A stretch of DNA of 64,000 bases from DFXE01 sp032054765 (GTDB taxonomy: Bacteria; Bacteroidota; Bacteroidia; Bacteroidales; Tannerellaceae). The notes under the pieces were generated by a model that did not search any database, had not been told where the DNA came from, and saw only the letters and a list, made by a program, of their open reading frames with translations. Location: NCBI GenBank assembly GCA_032054765.1, contig DAMBSC010000001.1, positions 471,192 to 535,191 on the forward strand, written 5' to 3'. The stretch's first letter is position 1; each line of letters starts with the position of its first letter. The translations under genes were made by a program, and so were the position numbers. This document shows, one piece after another, positions 50,975 to 59,851 of the stretch.

Positions 50975-52333
50975 TCAGCTATTTGCCGGTAGTTGTTTGA
51001 ACTTCAGAAACTGGCTACGTAAGACGAAAAAGGTAACTATTATGGATGTTATATCAGCGATTGGAATACTGATCCATACACCAAGAACTCCCATAAATTT
51101 GGGAAGTATTATCAAACAAGGAACTAAAAAAATCATCTGCCTTGTAAGCGAAAGAAAGATTGCCTTTCGCGCCATACCAATAGATTGGAAAAAGTTTGTC
51201 GCCACCATCTGAAATCCTACAAGAGGAAAGAGGGCAAATACAATATGTAAGCCATATACGGAGGCTTTAATTAGGTCTTTATCTGTAGTAAATAACTGTA
51301 CAATGACTGATGGTATGAGGTGGGCAATCAAGAAACCAAATCCGGCTATTCCCATCGCGCATATAATGGTGAGCTTCAGTACTTCTGTAACCCTGTCAAA
51401 TCGACGTGCTCCGTAATTATAGCCAGCAATAGGTTGCATACCCTGGTTTAATCCCATGATTATCATTGTAAAGAGAAATGCAATACGGTTTACAATACCA
51501 TAAGCACCTATAGCCATATCCCCTCCGTATTCTTTCAATCCTCGGTTAATAAGAATAATTACAAGTGAAGAACAGATATTCATCAGGAATGGAGAAAGTC
51601 CGATAGATAAAATACCTTTTACAAGATCAGCTTTTAGCTTATATATTCCTTTCTTGAAATAGAGTAATTGATTAGGATTGGCAAAGTGTATCATCTGCCA
51701 TATCAGAGAAATAACTTGTGAAATGACAGTAGCCCAGGCGGAGCCTTTTATCCCCCAATCAAAACCAAAAATAAAAATAGGATTCAGAATACAGTTGATA
51801 ATTACCGAAGCTAGCGTAGTGTACATGGATAGTTTAGGATGTCCTGAGGCTCTAAGCACATTGTTTAATCCCAAATACATATGGGTTATCACATTGCCGA
51901 TCAGAATGATCTGCATATAATCCCGTGCGTAAGGGAGTGTATCGTCACTGGCACCAAAAAACCGTAAAATTGTATCGAGTAAAGGAAGACAAATTGCTGT
52001 AAAAACAATACCAATAATAATATTCAGCACTAAGACATTCCCCAAAACCTTATTGGCTCCTTCATAATCTTTTTGCCCCAATTTAACCGACACAAGGGTG
52101 GAAGCTCCTACTCCAACAAGCGATCCAAAAGCAGCAGCTAAATTCATTAAAGGAAATGTCAAAGCCAGACCGGCTATACCTAATGCACCAACCCCATGGC
52201 CTATGAATATACTATCTGCCATATTATATATGGAAGAAGCCGTCATCGCTATGATGGCAGGTAAAGCATATTGCCTTAATAACTTTCCTACACGTTCCGT
52301 TCCTAAGATTAATGGAGATCTCTGATCAGACAT
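50975..52333 (-). CDS. MATE-family efflux transporter
   Basis: A 452-residue MatE protein with about 12 membrane segments. It has LLRQYALPAIIAMTASSIYNMADSIFIG, GVGASTLVSVKLGQKDYEGANK and GLNQGMQPIAGYNYGARRFDR, signatures of the MATE superfamily (NorM/DinF-like). It uses Na+ or H+ to export drugs or metabolites. Divergent from the fRMsr gene; TACCTTTG -7 box at 52366-52373 and start at 52333. Confidence 0.93.
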   Translation of the reverse strand: MSDQRSPLILGTERVGKLLRQYALPAIIAMTASSIYNMADSIFIGHGVGALGIAGLALTFPLMNLAAAFGSLVGVGASTLVSVKLGQKDYEGANKVLGNVLVLNIIIGIVFTAICLPLLDTILRFFGASDDTLPYARDYMQIILIGNVITHMYLGLNNVLRASGHPKLSMYTTLASVIINCILNPIFIFGFDWGIKGSAWATVISQVISLIWQMIHFANPNQLLYFKKGIYKLKADLVKGILSIGLSPFLMNICSSLVIILINRGLKEYGGDMAIGAYGIVNRIAFLFTMIIMGLNQGMQPIAGYNYGARRFDRVTEVLKLTIICAMGIAGFGFLIAHLIPSVIVQLFTTDKDLIKASVYGLHIVFALFPLVGFQMVATNFFQSIGMARKAIFLSLTRQMIFLVPCLIILPKFMGVLGVWISIPIADITSIIVTFFVLRSQFLKFKQLPANS

Positions 52334-52365
52334 ACCTAAACATTTACTGCTTTTCTAAGCGAGTA

Positions 52366-52373
52366 CAAAGGTA
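52366..52373 (-). promoter_or_regulatory. -7 box of the MATE gene
   Basis: TACCTTTG on the minus strand, 32 bases before the ATG; it stands back to back with the fRMsr -7 box at 52395-52402. Confidence 0.55.
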
Positions 52374-52394
52374 CGGATAAATCGCTTTAATTGT

Positions 52395-52402
52395 TACCTT
52401 TG
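52395..52402 (+). promoter_or_regulatory. -7 box of the fRMsr gene
   Basis: TACCTTTG, exact TAnnTTTG, 24 bases before ATG 52427. Its position rules out the upstream TTG start at 52391. Confidence 0.6.
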
Positions 52403-52426
52403 TTTACATTATTAAAAGTAAAGATT

Positions 52427-52909
52427 ATGGCCGAAGATTTAATTATCAGTCAAAACAGTAAAGAAGAAAAGTATCAAACATTACTTCCTCAGATAAAGGC
52501 ATTAATAGCAGGAGAAAATGACTTGATTGCTAATCTGGCTAATATTGCGGCTGCATTGAAACAGACTTTCAACTTTTTTTGGGTTGGCTTTTATCTTGTT
52601 CGAGAAGATATGCTGGTCTTGGCTCCTTTTCAGGGACCTGTAGCCTGTACACGTATCAAATTAGGCAAGGGTGTTTGTGGAACAGCTTGGAAAGAAGGAA
52701 AGACAATAATTGTTCCTGATGTAGATCAATTTCCCGGACATATTGCCTGTAATTCTGCTTCCCGCTCCGAGATTGTAATTCCTTTAATCACTAATAACAA
52801 AGTAAAGGCTGTTCTGGATATAGACAGCGATTCATTGAATAGCTTTGATAAGGTTGACGCTCATTACCTGGAAGAAATTTGCCATTTACTCGATAGTTGG
52901 ATGCCTTGA
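52427..52909 (+). CDS. msrC: Free methionine-(R)-sulfoxide reductase, GAF domain
   Basis: A 160-residue GAF-domain enzyme that reduces free Met-R-sulfoxide. It is read from ATG 52427 because the longer form starts inside the promoter. Three conserved Cys: GPVACTR (C74), KGVCGTAW (C84) and HIACNSAS (C108). These correspond to E. coli C84, C94 and C118 with the same spacing. VDQFPGHIAC and SEIVIPL are typical. The 3' end overlaps convergent nhaA by 24 bases. Confidence 0.93.
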   Translation: MAEDLIISQNSKEEKYQTLLPQIKALIAGENDLIANLANIAAALKQTFNFFWVGFYLVREDMLVLAPFQGPVACTRIKLGKGVCGTAWKEGKTIIVPDVDQFPGHIACNSASRSEIVIPLITNNKVKAVLDIDSDSLNSFDKVDAHYLEEICHLLDSWMP

Positions 52910-54262
52910 TATTTCTGTTGGCGCTTTTGGCTGAACAAAATTTAGGAATAAATAACCAATCACACCCGAAACAAATGAACCGACAAAGACACCCAATTTA
53001 GCCTGATTAAGCAGATCTGCACCAATTTCAGGAAGACCACCGAACGATAGGTTAGCAATAAATAATGAAACAGTAAATCCGATTCCTCCCAACATAGCAA
53101 CGCCAAACAGGTTCTTTTTATTTATGCCTGGAGGCACAACTACCAATCGTAATTGAATCGCAAGATAAGAGAAGAGGAAAATGCCAACTGATTTTCCTAC
53201 GAATAAACCCAGGAAAATAGCTAATGGGATGCCCATAATTGATGCTAGCTTAATATCTCCGAAAGTAACTCCGGCATTGACAAATGCAAAAAGCGGTAAG
53301 ATTATATAGTAAACCAGCGGATGTAACTTATTGACTATTTTTTGTAGCATACTAATAGTCTTATCTGCCAGTGTATGGACATTATTTAATATTTGGATTT
53401 GTGATTTAGTAAGAACAGATGCTCTGTTAGATTGTCTTACCTCCGTGTAATCGAGCATTTGAAGGTATTCTACCATTTCTTCAGTGAATTCATCCAGTTT
53501 AATAACTGGACGTGCAGGAATGGTAAATGCTATAAGTACGCCTGATATGGTAGGGTGAATACCTGATTCAACAAATAACATCCATACAACAAACCCTAAG
53601 ATGTAATAAAACCCTTCGCTTATAACACGCATCTTTCCTCCAATATAAGAAAGAACCAGGAATATAATGGAAAGAAGTAGTGGTAAGAAAGAAATACCAG
53701 AATTATAAAATAAAGCGATAACGATAATTCCTCCAATATCATCAACCACAGCCAAAGCTGTCAGAAAGATTCGTAGGGATAGAGGAATCCGTTTACCGAG
53801 TGAACCTAATACGGCAAGAGCAAAAGCGATATCAGTAGCCATTGGTATAGCAGCACCACGCACTTCAGGTTCATTGTTACAAATCAATATGAAAACAAGT
53901 ACCGGAATAACCATACCTCCAATTGCAGCAATAACGGGAAGCATCGCTTTTTTTACGGAAGAAAGTTCGCCGATAAGTATTTCCTGCTTAATCTCCAAGC
54001 CAATTACAAAAAAGAAAATGGCCATTAAAGCATCATTCACAAATTCGATTAATGTCATTGGCACTCCGTGATGAGAAAAGAAGCTATAATTTCCTATTTG
54101 AAAATCTATAGGATGAGCTAGTACTGTATTGTAGAGGTTTGCCCAAGGGGAATTTGCTAAAATCATTGCCAAAGCAGTAGCAATAAACAAAAGCAGACTG
54201 GCGTTAGGTTTCATAATAGCTAACCGTCTTAACGGTTTTAGTATAACTCGGTACGGACTCAT
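52886..54262 (-). CDS. nhaA: Na+/H+ antiporter NhaA
   Basis: A 458-residue, 12-segment antiporter. It has NDALMAIFFFVIGLEIKQE, GAAIPMATDIAFALAVLGSLGKR with the key DIAF segment, LTALAVVDDIGGIIVIALFY (double Asp of the ion site) and GFTVSLFIANLSFG. Exports Na+ in exchange for H+. Compared with E. coli (388) it has an insert of about 50-60 residues near 225-290 in the middle loop. -7 box TATTTTTG at 54324-54331. Overlaps fRMsr by 24 bases. Confidence 0.96.
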   Translation of the reverse strand: MSPYRVILKPLRRLAIMKPNASLLLFIATALAMILANSPWANLYNTVLAHPIDFQIGNYSFFSHHGVPMTLIEFVNDALMAIFFFVIGLEIKQEILIGELSSVKKAMLPVIAAIGGMVIPVLVFILICNNEPEVRGAAIPMATDIAFALAVLGSLGKRIPLSLRIFLTALAVVDDIGGIIVIALFYNSGISFLPLLLSIIFLVLSYIGGKMRVISEGFYYILGFVVWMLFVESGIHPTISGVLIAFTIPARPVIKLDEFTEEMVEYLQMLDYTEVRQSNRASVLTKSQIQILNNVHTLADKTISMLQKIVNKLHPLVYYIILPLFAFVNAGVTFGDIKLASIMGIPLAIFLGLFVGKSVGIFLFSYLAIQLRLVVVPPGINKKNLFGVAMLGGIGFTVSLFIANLSFGGLPEIGADLLNQAKLGVFVGSFVSGVIGYLFLNFVQPKAPTEISRHPTIE

Positions 54263-54323
54263 AACAATTTATTTTAGATAGATTATTAGACCAGGTTCTC
54301 TTTTGTGTCCCTTGCTGTTTATG

Positions 54324-54331
54324 CAAAAATA
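54324..54331 (-). promoter_or_regulatory. -7 box of nhaA
   Basis: TATTTTTG on the minus strand fits TAnnTTTG, 61 bases upstream of the ATG. Confidence 0.4.
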
Positions 54332-54380
54332 GATAAAAAAGTTAAATAATAAAATAAAAACGGTTGGATTAGCTTTTTAA

Positions 54381-54980
54381 TCATTCTTCCAAATATGCTG
54401 TTTCAACTTTCAGTAAACGTTGCTTCAGACGCTCAGCTTCGCCTTTCCTTATTCGAAGTGTCATTTTACAATCCATTTCAAACTTTTGTTGAACTATAAC
54501 AGGGCTATCTTCTTTTACAATTCGCATAATGCTGTTTAAATAAGGATATTCAAAGATAACGGTGATGTCTTCATCAACAGTACACTCAATAACATCGGCA
54601 TTGATTATGGCATCAGCAGCGGCGGAACGGTAAGCTACAATAAGTCCGCTGGTACCTAACTCGATCCCTCCGAAATAACGGACTACCAGAATTAATATAT
54701 CTGTTAACTGATTGGAGTTGATTTGTCCTAAGATGGGTTTCCCTGCAGTGGATGACGGTTCTCCGTCATCATTAGCCCGAAAAGTATTTCTATCGCTACC
54801 CAGCATATATGCCCAACATACATGTCGAGCATCATAGTATCTTTTACGGTAGTTATCCAACTGTTCTTTCACCTCTTCAACTGTACGCACAGGGATCGCA
54901 TACGAAATAAAGCGACTACGCTTTTCCGTATAATACCCTTCTGCTATTTGCTTAATGGTTCTGTAACTATCGTTTTCCAT
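54381..54980 (-). CDS. IMPACT/YigZ family protein
   Basis: A 199-residue protein. The N-terminal UPF0029 domain (about 15-125) has YTEKRSRFISYAIPV, RHVCWAYMLG, NDDGEPSSTAGKPIL and VVRYFGGIELGTSGLI, and a short C-terminal domain follows (DUF1949). E. coli YigZ and eukaryotic IMPACT are related; a translation-regulation role is proposed. It is the last gene before a short hypothetical and uvrA on the same strand. Confidence 0.93.
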   Translation of the reverse strand: MENDSYRTIKQIAEGYYTEKRSRFISYAIPVRTVEEVKEQLDNYRKRYYDARHVCWAYMLGSDRNTFRANDDGEPSSTAGKPILGQINSNQLTDILILVVRYFGGIELGTSGLIVAYRSAAADAIINADVIECTVDEDITVIFEYPYLNSIMRIVKEDSPVIVQQKFEMDCKMTLRIRKGEAERLKQRLLKVETAYLEE

Positions 54981-54983
54981 TTA

Positions 54984-55202
54984 TTAATCAGGGATATGCG
55001 TTTCCTGTTCTTCCCTATATGCACGGAAATCTTTCAAGATTTCTTCGATTTCTTCAATAAAATAAGGATCTTTTACTTTATTCTTAATTGCTTTATAATA
55101 CGCTTCTATAGCAGGAAGCGCACATACATCTTGTCCACGCAGCACGAAGTAAGGTTCTTCCTTCTCGATACATTGTTTAATCATGACAATTGGGTTCTTC
55201 AT
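54984..55202 (-). CDS. Conserved hypothetical, 72 residues
   Basis: A small acidic protein read from ATG at 55200-55202 (MKNPIVMIKQCIEKEEPYFV...). A longer frame opens at 55268, but its first 22 residues come from the GAAAATTGAAAAC repeat, so it is not used. Helical, without signal or membrane segment: VLRGQDVCALPAIEAYYKA, FIEEIEEILKDFRAYREEQE. It lies three bases upstream of the IMPACT-family gene. Function unknown. Confidence 0.7.
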   Translation of the reverse strand: MKNPIVMIKQCIEKEEPYFVLRGQDVCALPAIEAYYKAIKNKVKDPYFIEEIEEILKDFRAYREEQETHIPD

Positions 55203-55233
55203 AAAAACTTTATTTTTTAATTGATAAATGAAA

Positions 55234-55292
55234 GTTGAAAATTGAAAACGAGAGAAAATAGTTTTCAATTTTCCCTTTTCAATTTTCCATTG
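55234..55292. repeat. GAAAATTGAAAA repeats, reaching into the uvrA 3' end
   Basis: GAAAATTGAAAAC (55237-55249, with a preceding AAAGTTGA copy) is inverse to GTTTTCAATTTTC (55261-55273), and CTTTTCAATTTTCC follows at 55275-55288. The last two copies encode the C-terminal HNGKLKREN of UvrA and its stop. Confidence 0.8.
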
Positions 55293-58129
55293 TGAAGTTC
55301 TTCTTTAAGGAACGGAGCTGTAAAACTTTTGGTTTTGCTTTTAACCATCTGTTCAGGAGTTCCTGTAAAGAGGATTTTTCCTCCTTTTTTTCCTCCTTCC
55401 GGACCAATATCAACTAGGAAATCTGCACATTTGATTACATCCAGATTATGCTCTATTACTATAACCGTATTGCCTTTGTCAACTAATTTATTCAGAACCC
55501 CTAGCAATACACGGATATCTTCAAAATGGAGTCCGGTAGTAGGTTCATCCAGTATATATAGTGTCTTTCCTGTATCGCGTTTAGCTAATTCGGTTGCTAG
55601 TTTAACACGTTGACTTTCTCCACCGGATAAGGTGGTTGAAGGTTGTCCCAGTTTAATATAACCTAATCCCACATCCTGTAGCACTTTTATTTTAGACAGA
55701 ATATTAGGAACGTTTTCGAAAAACTCAACAGCCATATTGATTGTCATGTTTAATACATCGGCGATTGATTTTCCGCGAAATCGAACTTCTAATGTTTCAC
55801 GGTTATACCGTTTACCATGACATTCTTCGCAAGGAACAAGTACATCGGGTAAGAAATTCATTTCAATAGTTTTATACCCATTCCCCTTACAGGTTTCACA
55901 ACGTCCTCCTGTTACATTGAACGAGAAGCGACCAGGTTTATATCCTCTAATCTTAGATTCAGGAAGTTCTACAAAAAGATTTCTAATATCGGAGAATACA
56001 CCAGTATAAGTGGCCGGATTACTTCGAGGTGAACGGCCGATAGGAGATTGGTCTACATTCACTACTTTATCAATATTGTCGATACCTTCAATGGATTGAT
56101 AGGGTAGAGGATCTTCTAATGAACGGTAAAAATGTTGACTTAATATAGGCTGAAGTGTATGATTAATCAATGTTGATTTACCACTTCCTGAAACACCAGT
56201 GACGCAGATAAACGTTCCTAATGGGAAGGATACATTTACTTTCTTTAGATTGTTTCCGCTGGCACCTTTAATAGTAATAAAACTACCATTGCCTTCTCTG
56301 CGCTTTGCTGGTATCTCAATTTCCATTTTGCCGTTTAGATAAGCAGAAGTTAAAGTGTCTGCTTTCAGCATCTCTTGGGGTGTTCCTGCAAATACGATCT
56401 CTCCCCCCAATCGTCCTGCACGGGGACCTAAATCTACAACATAGTCAGCATTCAACATCATTTCCTTGTCATGCTCAACTACAATGATAGAGTTTCCTGT
56501 ATCTCGTAATTGTTTTAAGGAATTGATTAATCTGACATTATCCCGCTGATGAAGTCCGATGCTCGGCTCATCTAATATATACAGTACGTTTACCAATTGA
56601 CTGCCTATCTGAGTTGCTAAACGTATACGTTGGCTTTCTCCACCAGATAAAGTTGCAGAAGCACGGTTCAATGATAAATATTCCAATCCTACGTCCAGCA
56701 GAAAGCTGAGGCGGGAACGAATTTCTTTTAATATTTCCGTTGCAATCTGCAGTTGTTTATCATTTAATTTGTTTTCAATTCCTTTTAGCCATTCAAAAAG
56801 TTCGGAAATATCCATTGCTGAGACTTCCGCAATATTCAGATCGGCTATCTTATAATGTAAAGCTTCCTGATTCAGACGTTGGCCTTTACATTCGGGGCAT
56901 GCAGACATCTTAATGAATTGACCGGCCCACTTTTGGGCTGATGCTGAAGCTTCGCTTTCCTGTTGCATCAGAATATATTTTGCAACACCTTCGAAAGAAA
57001 GAAAATAGTTGGAATTCCCTAATGATTCGTTTTTGATTTGCAGACGTTCATCTGTTCCGTTCATTATTTCATCGATAGCTTCTTCGGGAATATCTTTGAT
57101 AGGAGTTTTTATGGTAACTCCATATTTTTCACAGATAGCTTCGATCTGCCAGAATATAAGAGAGTTTTTATATTTTCCAAGTGCTACGACCCCTCCATTG
57201 TAGATGCTAAGTTTCGGATTAGGAACTATTTTATCCATATCCAGTAAGTTAACTTGTCCTAATCCCTTACATTTAGGACAAGCTCCCTGAGGTGAATTGA
57301 ATGAAAAATTATGAGGAGCCGGTTCACTATATGATAAGCCAGTTTTCGGATCCATTAATCTACGGCTGTAATGACGTACTTCATTGGTTTCTGCATCCAG
57401 CAATATAATTAAACCATCACCTTGTTTCATTGCCAGTCTTAGACTGTCTTTTAGACGACGTTCATCCGTTTTTGAAACCACAAGTTTGTCAATAACAACT
57501 TCTATACTGTGCATTTTATAACGGTCGAGTTTCATCCCGTGAATTATTTCACGTAATTCCCCGTCAATACGTACATTCAAATAGCCTTTTTTACGCACCT
57601 GCTCAAAAAGTTCTTTATAGTGTCCTTTACGATTCCTGACTAAAGGAGCCAGGATATATGTCTTTTTGCCGGTGTATTTATTGAGGATTAAGTCTAAAAT
57701 CTGTTCTTCGGAGTATTTTACCATCTTTTCCCCTGTCAGATATGAATATGCCTCTCCAGCCCTTGCGTAAAGTAAACGGAAAAAGTCGTAAACTTCAGTC
57801 GTTGTACCCACAGTAGAACGGGGATTCCGGTTTGTCGTCTTTTGCTCGATAGAAATAACTGGACTTAATCCGGTGATTTTATCTACATCCGGCCTTTCCA
57901 TATTGCCTAGGAAATTACGTGCATACGCTGAAAATGTTTCTACATATCTGCGTTGGCCTTCAGCAAAAACAGTATCGAATGCCAATGACGATTTTCCGCT
58001 ACCACTCATTCCCGTAATAACTGTCAGTTTATTTCGGGGTATATCTATGTCTATATTTTTCAGATTATGAACACGAGCTCCTAATACGGAGATGAGTCCT
58101 CCTTCTAATGCTTTATTCTCTTTTGTCAT
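55265..58129 (-). CDS. uvrA: Excinuclease ABC subunit A
   Basis: A 954-residue DNA-damage recognition ATPase. It has two Walker A motifs (TGMSGSGKSSLAF about residue 39, TGVSGSGKSTLI about 644), two ABC signatures (SGGESQRIRLA, SGGESQRVKLA), zinc fingers CPKC...CPEC and CETCKGNGYK...CEECHGKRY. Length is normal (about 940). The C-terminal tail is translated repeat sequence, which is unusual. -7 box TAACTTTG at 58173-58180. Confidence 0.98.
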   Translation of the reverse strand: MTKENKALEGGLISVLGARVHNLKNIDIDIPRNKLTVITGMSGSGKSSLAFDTVFAEGQRRYVETFSAYARNFLGNMERPDVDKITGLSPVISIEQKTTNRNPRSTVGTTTEVYDFFRLLYARAGEAYSYLTGEKMVKYSEEQILDLILNKYTGKKTYILAPLVRNRKGHYKELFEQVRKKGYLNVRIDGELREIIHGMKLDRYKMHSIEVVIDKLVVSKTDERRLKDSLRLAMKQGDGLIILLDAETNEVRHYSRRLMDPKTGLSYSEPAPHNFSFNSPQGACPKCKGLGQVNLLDMDKIVPNPKLSIYNGGVVALGKYKNSLIFWQIEAICEKYGVTIKTPIKDIPEEAIDEIMNGTDERLQIKNESLGNSNYFLSFEGVAKYILMQQESEASASAQKWAGQFIKMSACPECKGQRLNQEALHYKIADLNIAEVSAMDISELFEWLKGIENKLNDKQLQIATEILKEIRSRLSFLLDVGLEYLSLNRASATLSGGESQRIRLATQIGSQLVNVLYILDEPSIGLHQRDNVRLINSLKQLRDTGNSIIVVEHDKEMMLNADYVVDLGPRAGRLGGEIVFAGTPQEMLKADTLTSAYLNGKMEIEIPAKRREGNGSFITIKGASGNNLKKVNVSFPLGTFICVTGVSGSGKSTLINHTLQPILSQHFYRSLEDPLPYQSIEGIDNIDKVVNVDQSPIGRSPRSNPATYTGVFSDIRNLFVELPESKIRGYKPGRFSFNVTGGRCETCKGNGYKTIEMNFLPDVLVPCEECHGKRYNRETLEVRFRGKSIADVLNMTINMAVEFFENVPNILSKIKVLQDVGLGYIKLGQPSTTLSGGESQRVKLATELAKRDTGKTLYILDEPTTGLHFEDIRVLLGVLNKLVDKGNTVIVIEHNLDVIKCADFLVDIGPEGGKKGGKILFTGTPEQMVKSKTKSFTAPFLKEELHNGKLKREN

Positions 58130-58172
58130 TTATTCTTTTTGCCCTAAATATATCTCCGTGAAAAACGGAATG

Positions 58173-58180
58173 CAAAGTTA
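58173..58180 (-). promoter_or_regulatory. -7 box of uvrA
   Basis: TAACTTTG on the minus strand, 43 bases upstream of the uvrA ATG; array C begins 72 bases further upstream. Confidence 0.5.
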
Positions 58181-58252
58181 CAAAAAAAGACGTTACGAAT
58201 TATTTCAGTATTTCTTATGTTTTGATAATTTAATAGTTACCATTTTTTATCT

Positions 58253-58330
58253 TCACAGCTGTGAGAATAATGTTTCACAGCTGTGAAATTTATTTCTCAC
58301 AACTGTGAAAAATATCTTTCACACTCGTGA
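58253..58330. repeat. 22-bp-period palindrome array C (four TCAC-N4-GTGA units)
   Basis: Cores start at 58253 and 58275 (both TCACAGCTGTGA), 58297 (TCACAACTGTGA) and 58319 (TCACACTCGTGA), exactly 22 bases apart. All four are intact. The 10-base spacers are AT-rich, unlike the GC-richer ones in arrays A and B. Confidence 0.93.
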
Positions 58331-58402
58331 AGAGATTAATAGATTGACGGCAAAATTATAATTGATTACTAATCTTGCGCTAAAGTATAGTGATTAATAA
58401 AA

Positions 58403-58442
58403 CAATGCTCTTGTTTCATTCAATATAGAGACAAGAGCATTG
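58403..58442 (-). terminator. Terminator of der
   Basis: CAATGCTCTTGT (58403-58414) pairs with ACAAGAGCATTG (58431-58442); on the minus strand TTTTATT follows. Confidence 0.88.
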
Positions 58443-58464
58443 GTTTGGAAGTATTAGTGATAAT

Positions 58465-59778
58465 TTATTTTTCCCTGATGATAATATTTATAGGAGTTCC
58501 TGTAAAGTCCCAATTTTCTCTGATTTTGTTTTCCAGAAAGCGCTTATACGGTTCTTTAATCCATTGAGGCAGATTACAGAAGAATACAAATGAAGGAACT
58601 GTTCCTGCCGGAATTTGTGTTATATATTTAATCTTAATATATTTCCCTTTCCAGGCTGGTGGTGGATAGTTTTCTATTATCGGTAGCATAACTTCGTTCA
58701 GTTTTGCTGTTGGAACTTTTCTGGAACGATTGTCGTAGACTTCTTTCGCTGTTTCAAGTACTTTAAATATACGTTGCTTTGTCAGTGCCGAAATGTATAA
58801 TATCGGAAAATCTTTGAAAGGAGCCAGCCGTTCACGAATGGTATTGGTATAATAGGTAATTGCCTTTTGACTTTTATCATCTATAAGATCCCATTTGTTG
58901 ACACATACAACTAAACCCTTTTTGTTCTTTTGAATTAGTGAGAATATATTGAGATCTTGGCTTTCTATACCTCTTGATGCATCGATCATTAAGATACAAA
59001 CATCTGAATTCTCAATGGCCCGGATAGAACGAATAACAGAATAATATTCCAGGTCTTCATTTACTTTCCCCTTTTTACGGATACCTGCAGTATCGACTAA
59101 ATAAAAATTTAAACCGAATTTATTATACTTGGTATAAATAGAATCGCGTGTAGTTCCTGCAATGTCAGTGACAATATGACGTTCTTCGCCAATAAAAGCA
59201 TTAATCAAAGATGATTTACCAGCATTAGGACGACCAACTACAGCAATACGAGGAAGTTCTTCATCGTAATCATCCGGCTTCTCTTCTGGTAATGATTCAA
59301 CAATTTTATCTAATAAATCTCCTGTGCTGGAACCATTAATCGCTGAGATACAGAAGGGATCACCCAATCCTAATGAATAAAATTCTGCCGACAAAGGATA
59401 AAGTTCAAAATTATCTGCTTTATTAGCTACTACGATCAACGGTTTCTTAGCACGTCGTAATATCTTCGCAACTTCACTGTCTAGATCAGTAACACCATTA
59501 ATAATGTCTACAACAAATAAGACGACATCCGCTTCTTCGATGGCAATACTTACCTGTTTATTAATCTCCTCTTCGAAAACATCATCAGAATTGACAACCC
59601 ACCCACCGGTATCGATGATAGAGAATTCTTTTCCATTCCAGTCAACTTTTCCATATTGACGATCACGTGTGGTTCCCGATTCTTCATTCACAATAGCTTG
59701 ACGAGTCTTTGTCAAACGATTGAATAATGTGGATTTTCCAACGTTCGGCCTTCCAACTATTGCTACTATATTTCCCAT
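58465..59778 (-). CDS. der: GTPase Der (EngA), ribosome assembly
   Basis: A 437-residue double GTPase needed for 50S assembly. G1 motifs: GRPNVGKSTLFN (about 8-19) and GRPNAGKSSLIN (about 182-193); the first NKxD is ANKAD and the second VNKWD. The C-terminal KH-like domain is at about 350-437. Length is normal. Downstream of era in the cluster DUF177-rpmF-fabH-era-der, separated by a heptad repeat. Confidence 0.98.
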   Translation of the reverse strand: MGNIVAIVGRPNVGKSTLFNRLTKTRQAIVNEESGTTRDRQYGKVDWNGKEFSIIDTGGWVVNSDDVFEEEINKQVSIAIEEADVVLFVVDIINGVTDLDSEVAKILRRAKKPLIVVANKADNFELYPLSAEFYSLGLGDPFCISAINGSSTGDLLDKIVESLPEEKPDDYDEELPRIAVVGRPNAGKSSLINAFIGEERHIVTDIAGTTRDSIYTKYNKFGLNFYLVDTAGIRKKGKVNEDLEYYSVIRSIRAIENSDVCILMIDASRGIESQDLNIFSLIQKNKKGLVVCVNKWDLIDDKSQKAITYYTNTIRERLAPFKDFPILYISALTKQRIFKVLETAKEVYDNRSRKVPTAKLNEVMLPIIENYPPPAWKGKYIKIKYITQIPAGTVPSFVFFCNLPQWIKEPYKRFLENKIRENWDFTGTPINIIIREK

Positions 59779-59783
59779 AATTT

Positions 59784-59849
59784 TAACGATTAATGATTAA
59801 CGATTAATGATTAATAATTTCTTTGTTAATCATTGATCGTTAATCGTTT
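59784..59849. repeat. TTAACGA/TTAATGA heptad repeat between era and der
   Basis: Two exact tandem copies of the 14-mer TTAACGATTAATGA (59784-59797, 59798-59811) plus TTAATAA. The arm 59793-59815 is inverse to 59827-59849 with two mismatches in 23. Confidence 0.88.
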
Positions 59850-59851
59850 AT

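Larger units (their letters stand above)
58130..58464. other. 335-base gap between der and uvrA
   Basis: No gene is supported. The gap holds the uvrA -7 box (58173-58180), the 22-bp-period array C (58253-58330) and the der terminator (58403-58442). Confidence 0.7.

Noticed and set aside
52391..52426. Upstream TTG start for the methionine sulfoxide reductase
   Set aside because: It overlaps the -7 box TACCTTTG at 52395-52402.
55203..55268. 22-residue N-terminal extension of the 72-residue hypothetical
   Set aside because: It is translated from the GAAAATTGAAAAC repeat and overlaps the uvrA stop.
58253..58330. CRP binding sites
   Set aside because: CRP sites read TGTGA-N6-TCACA; here the half-sites are in the opposite order (TCAC-N4-GTGA), and the GTGA-to-TCAC distance between units is 10, not 6.
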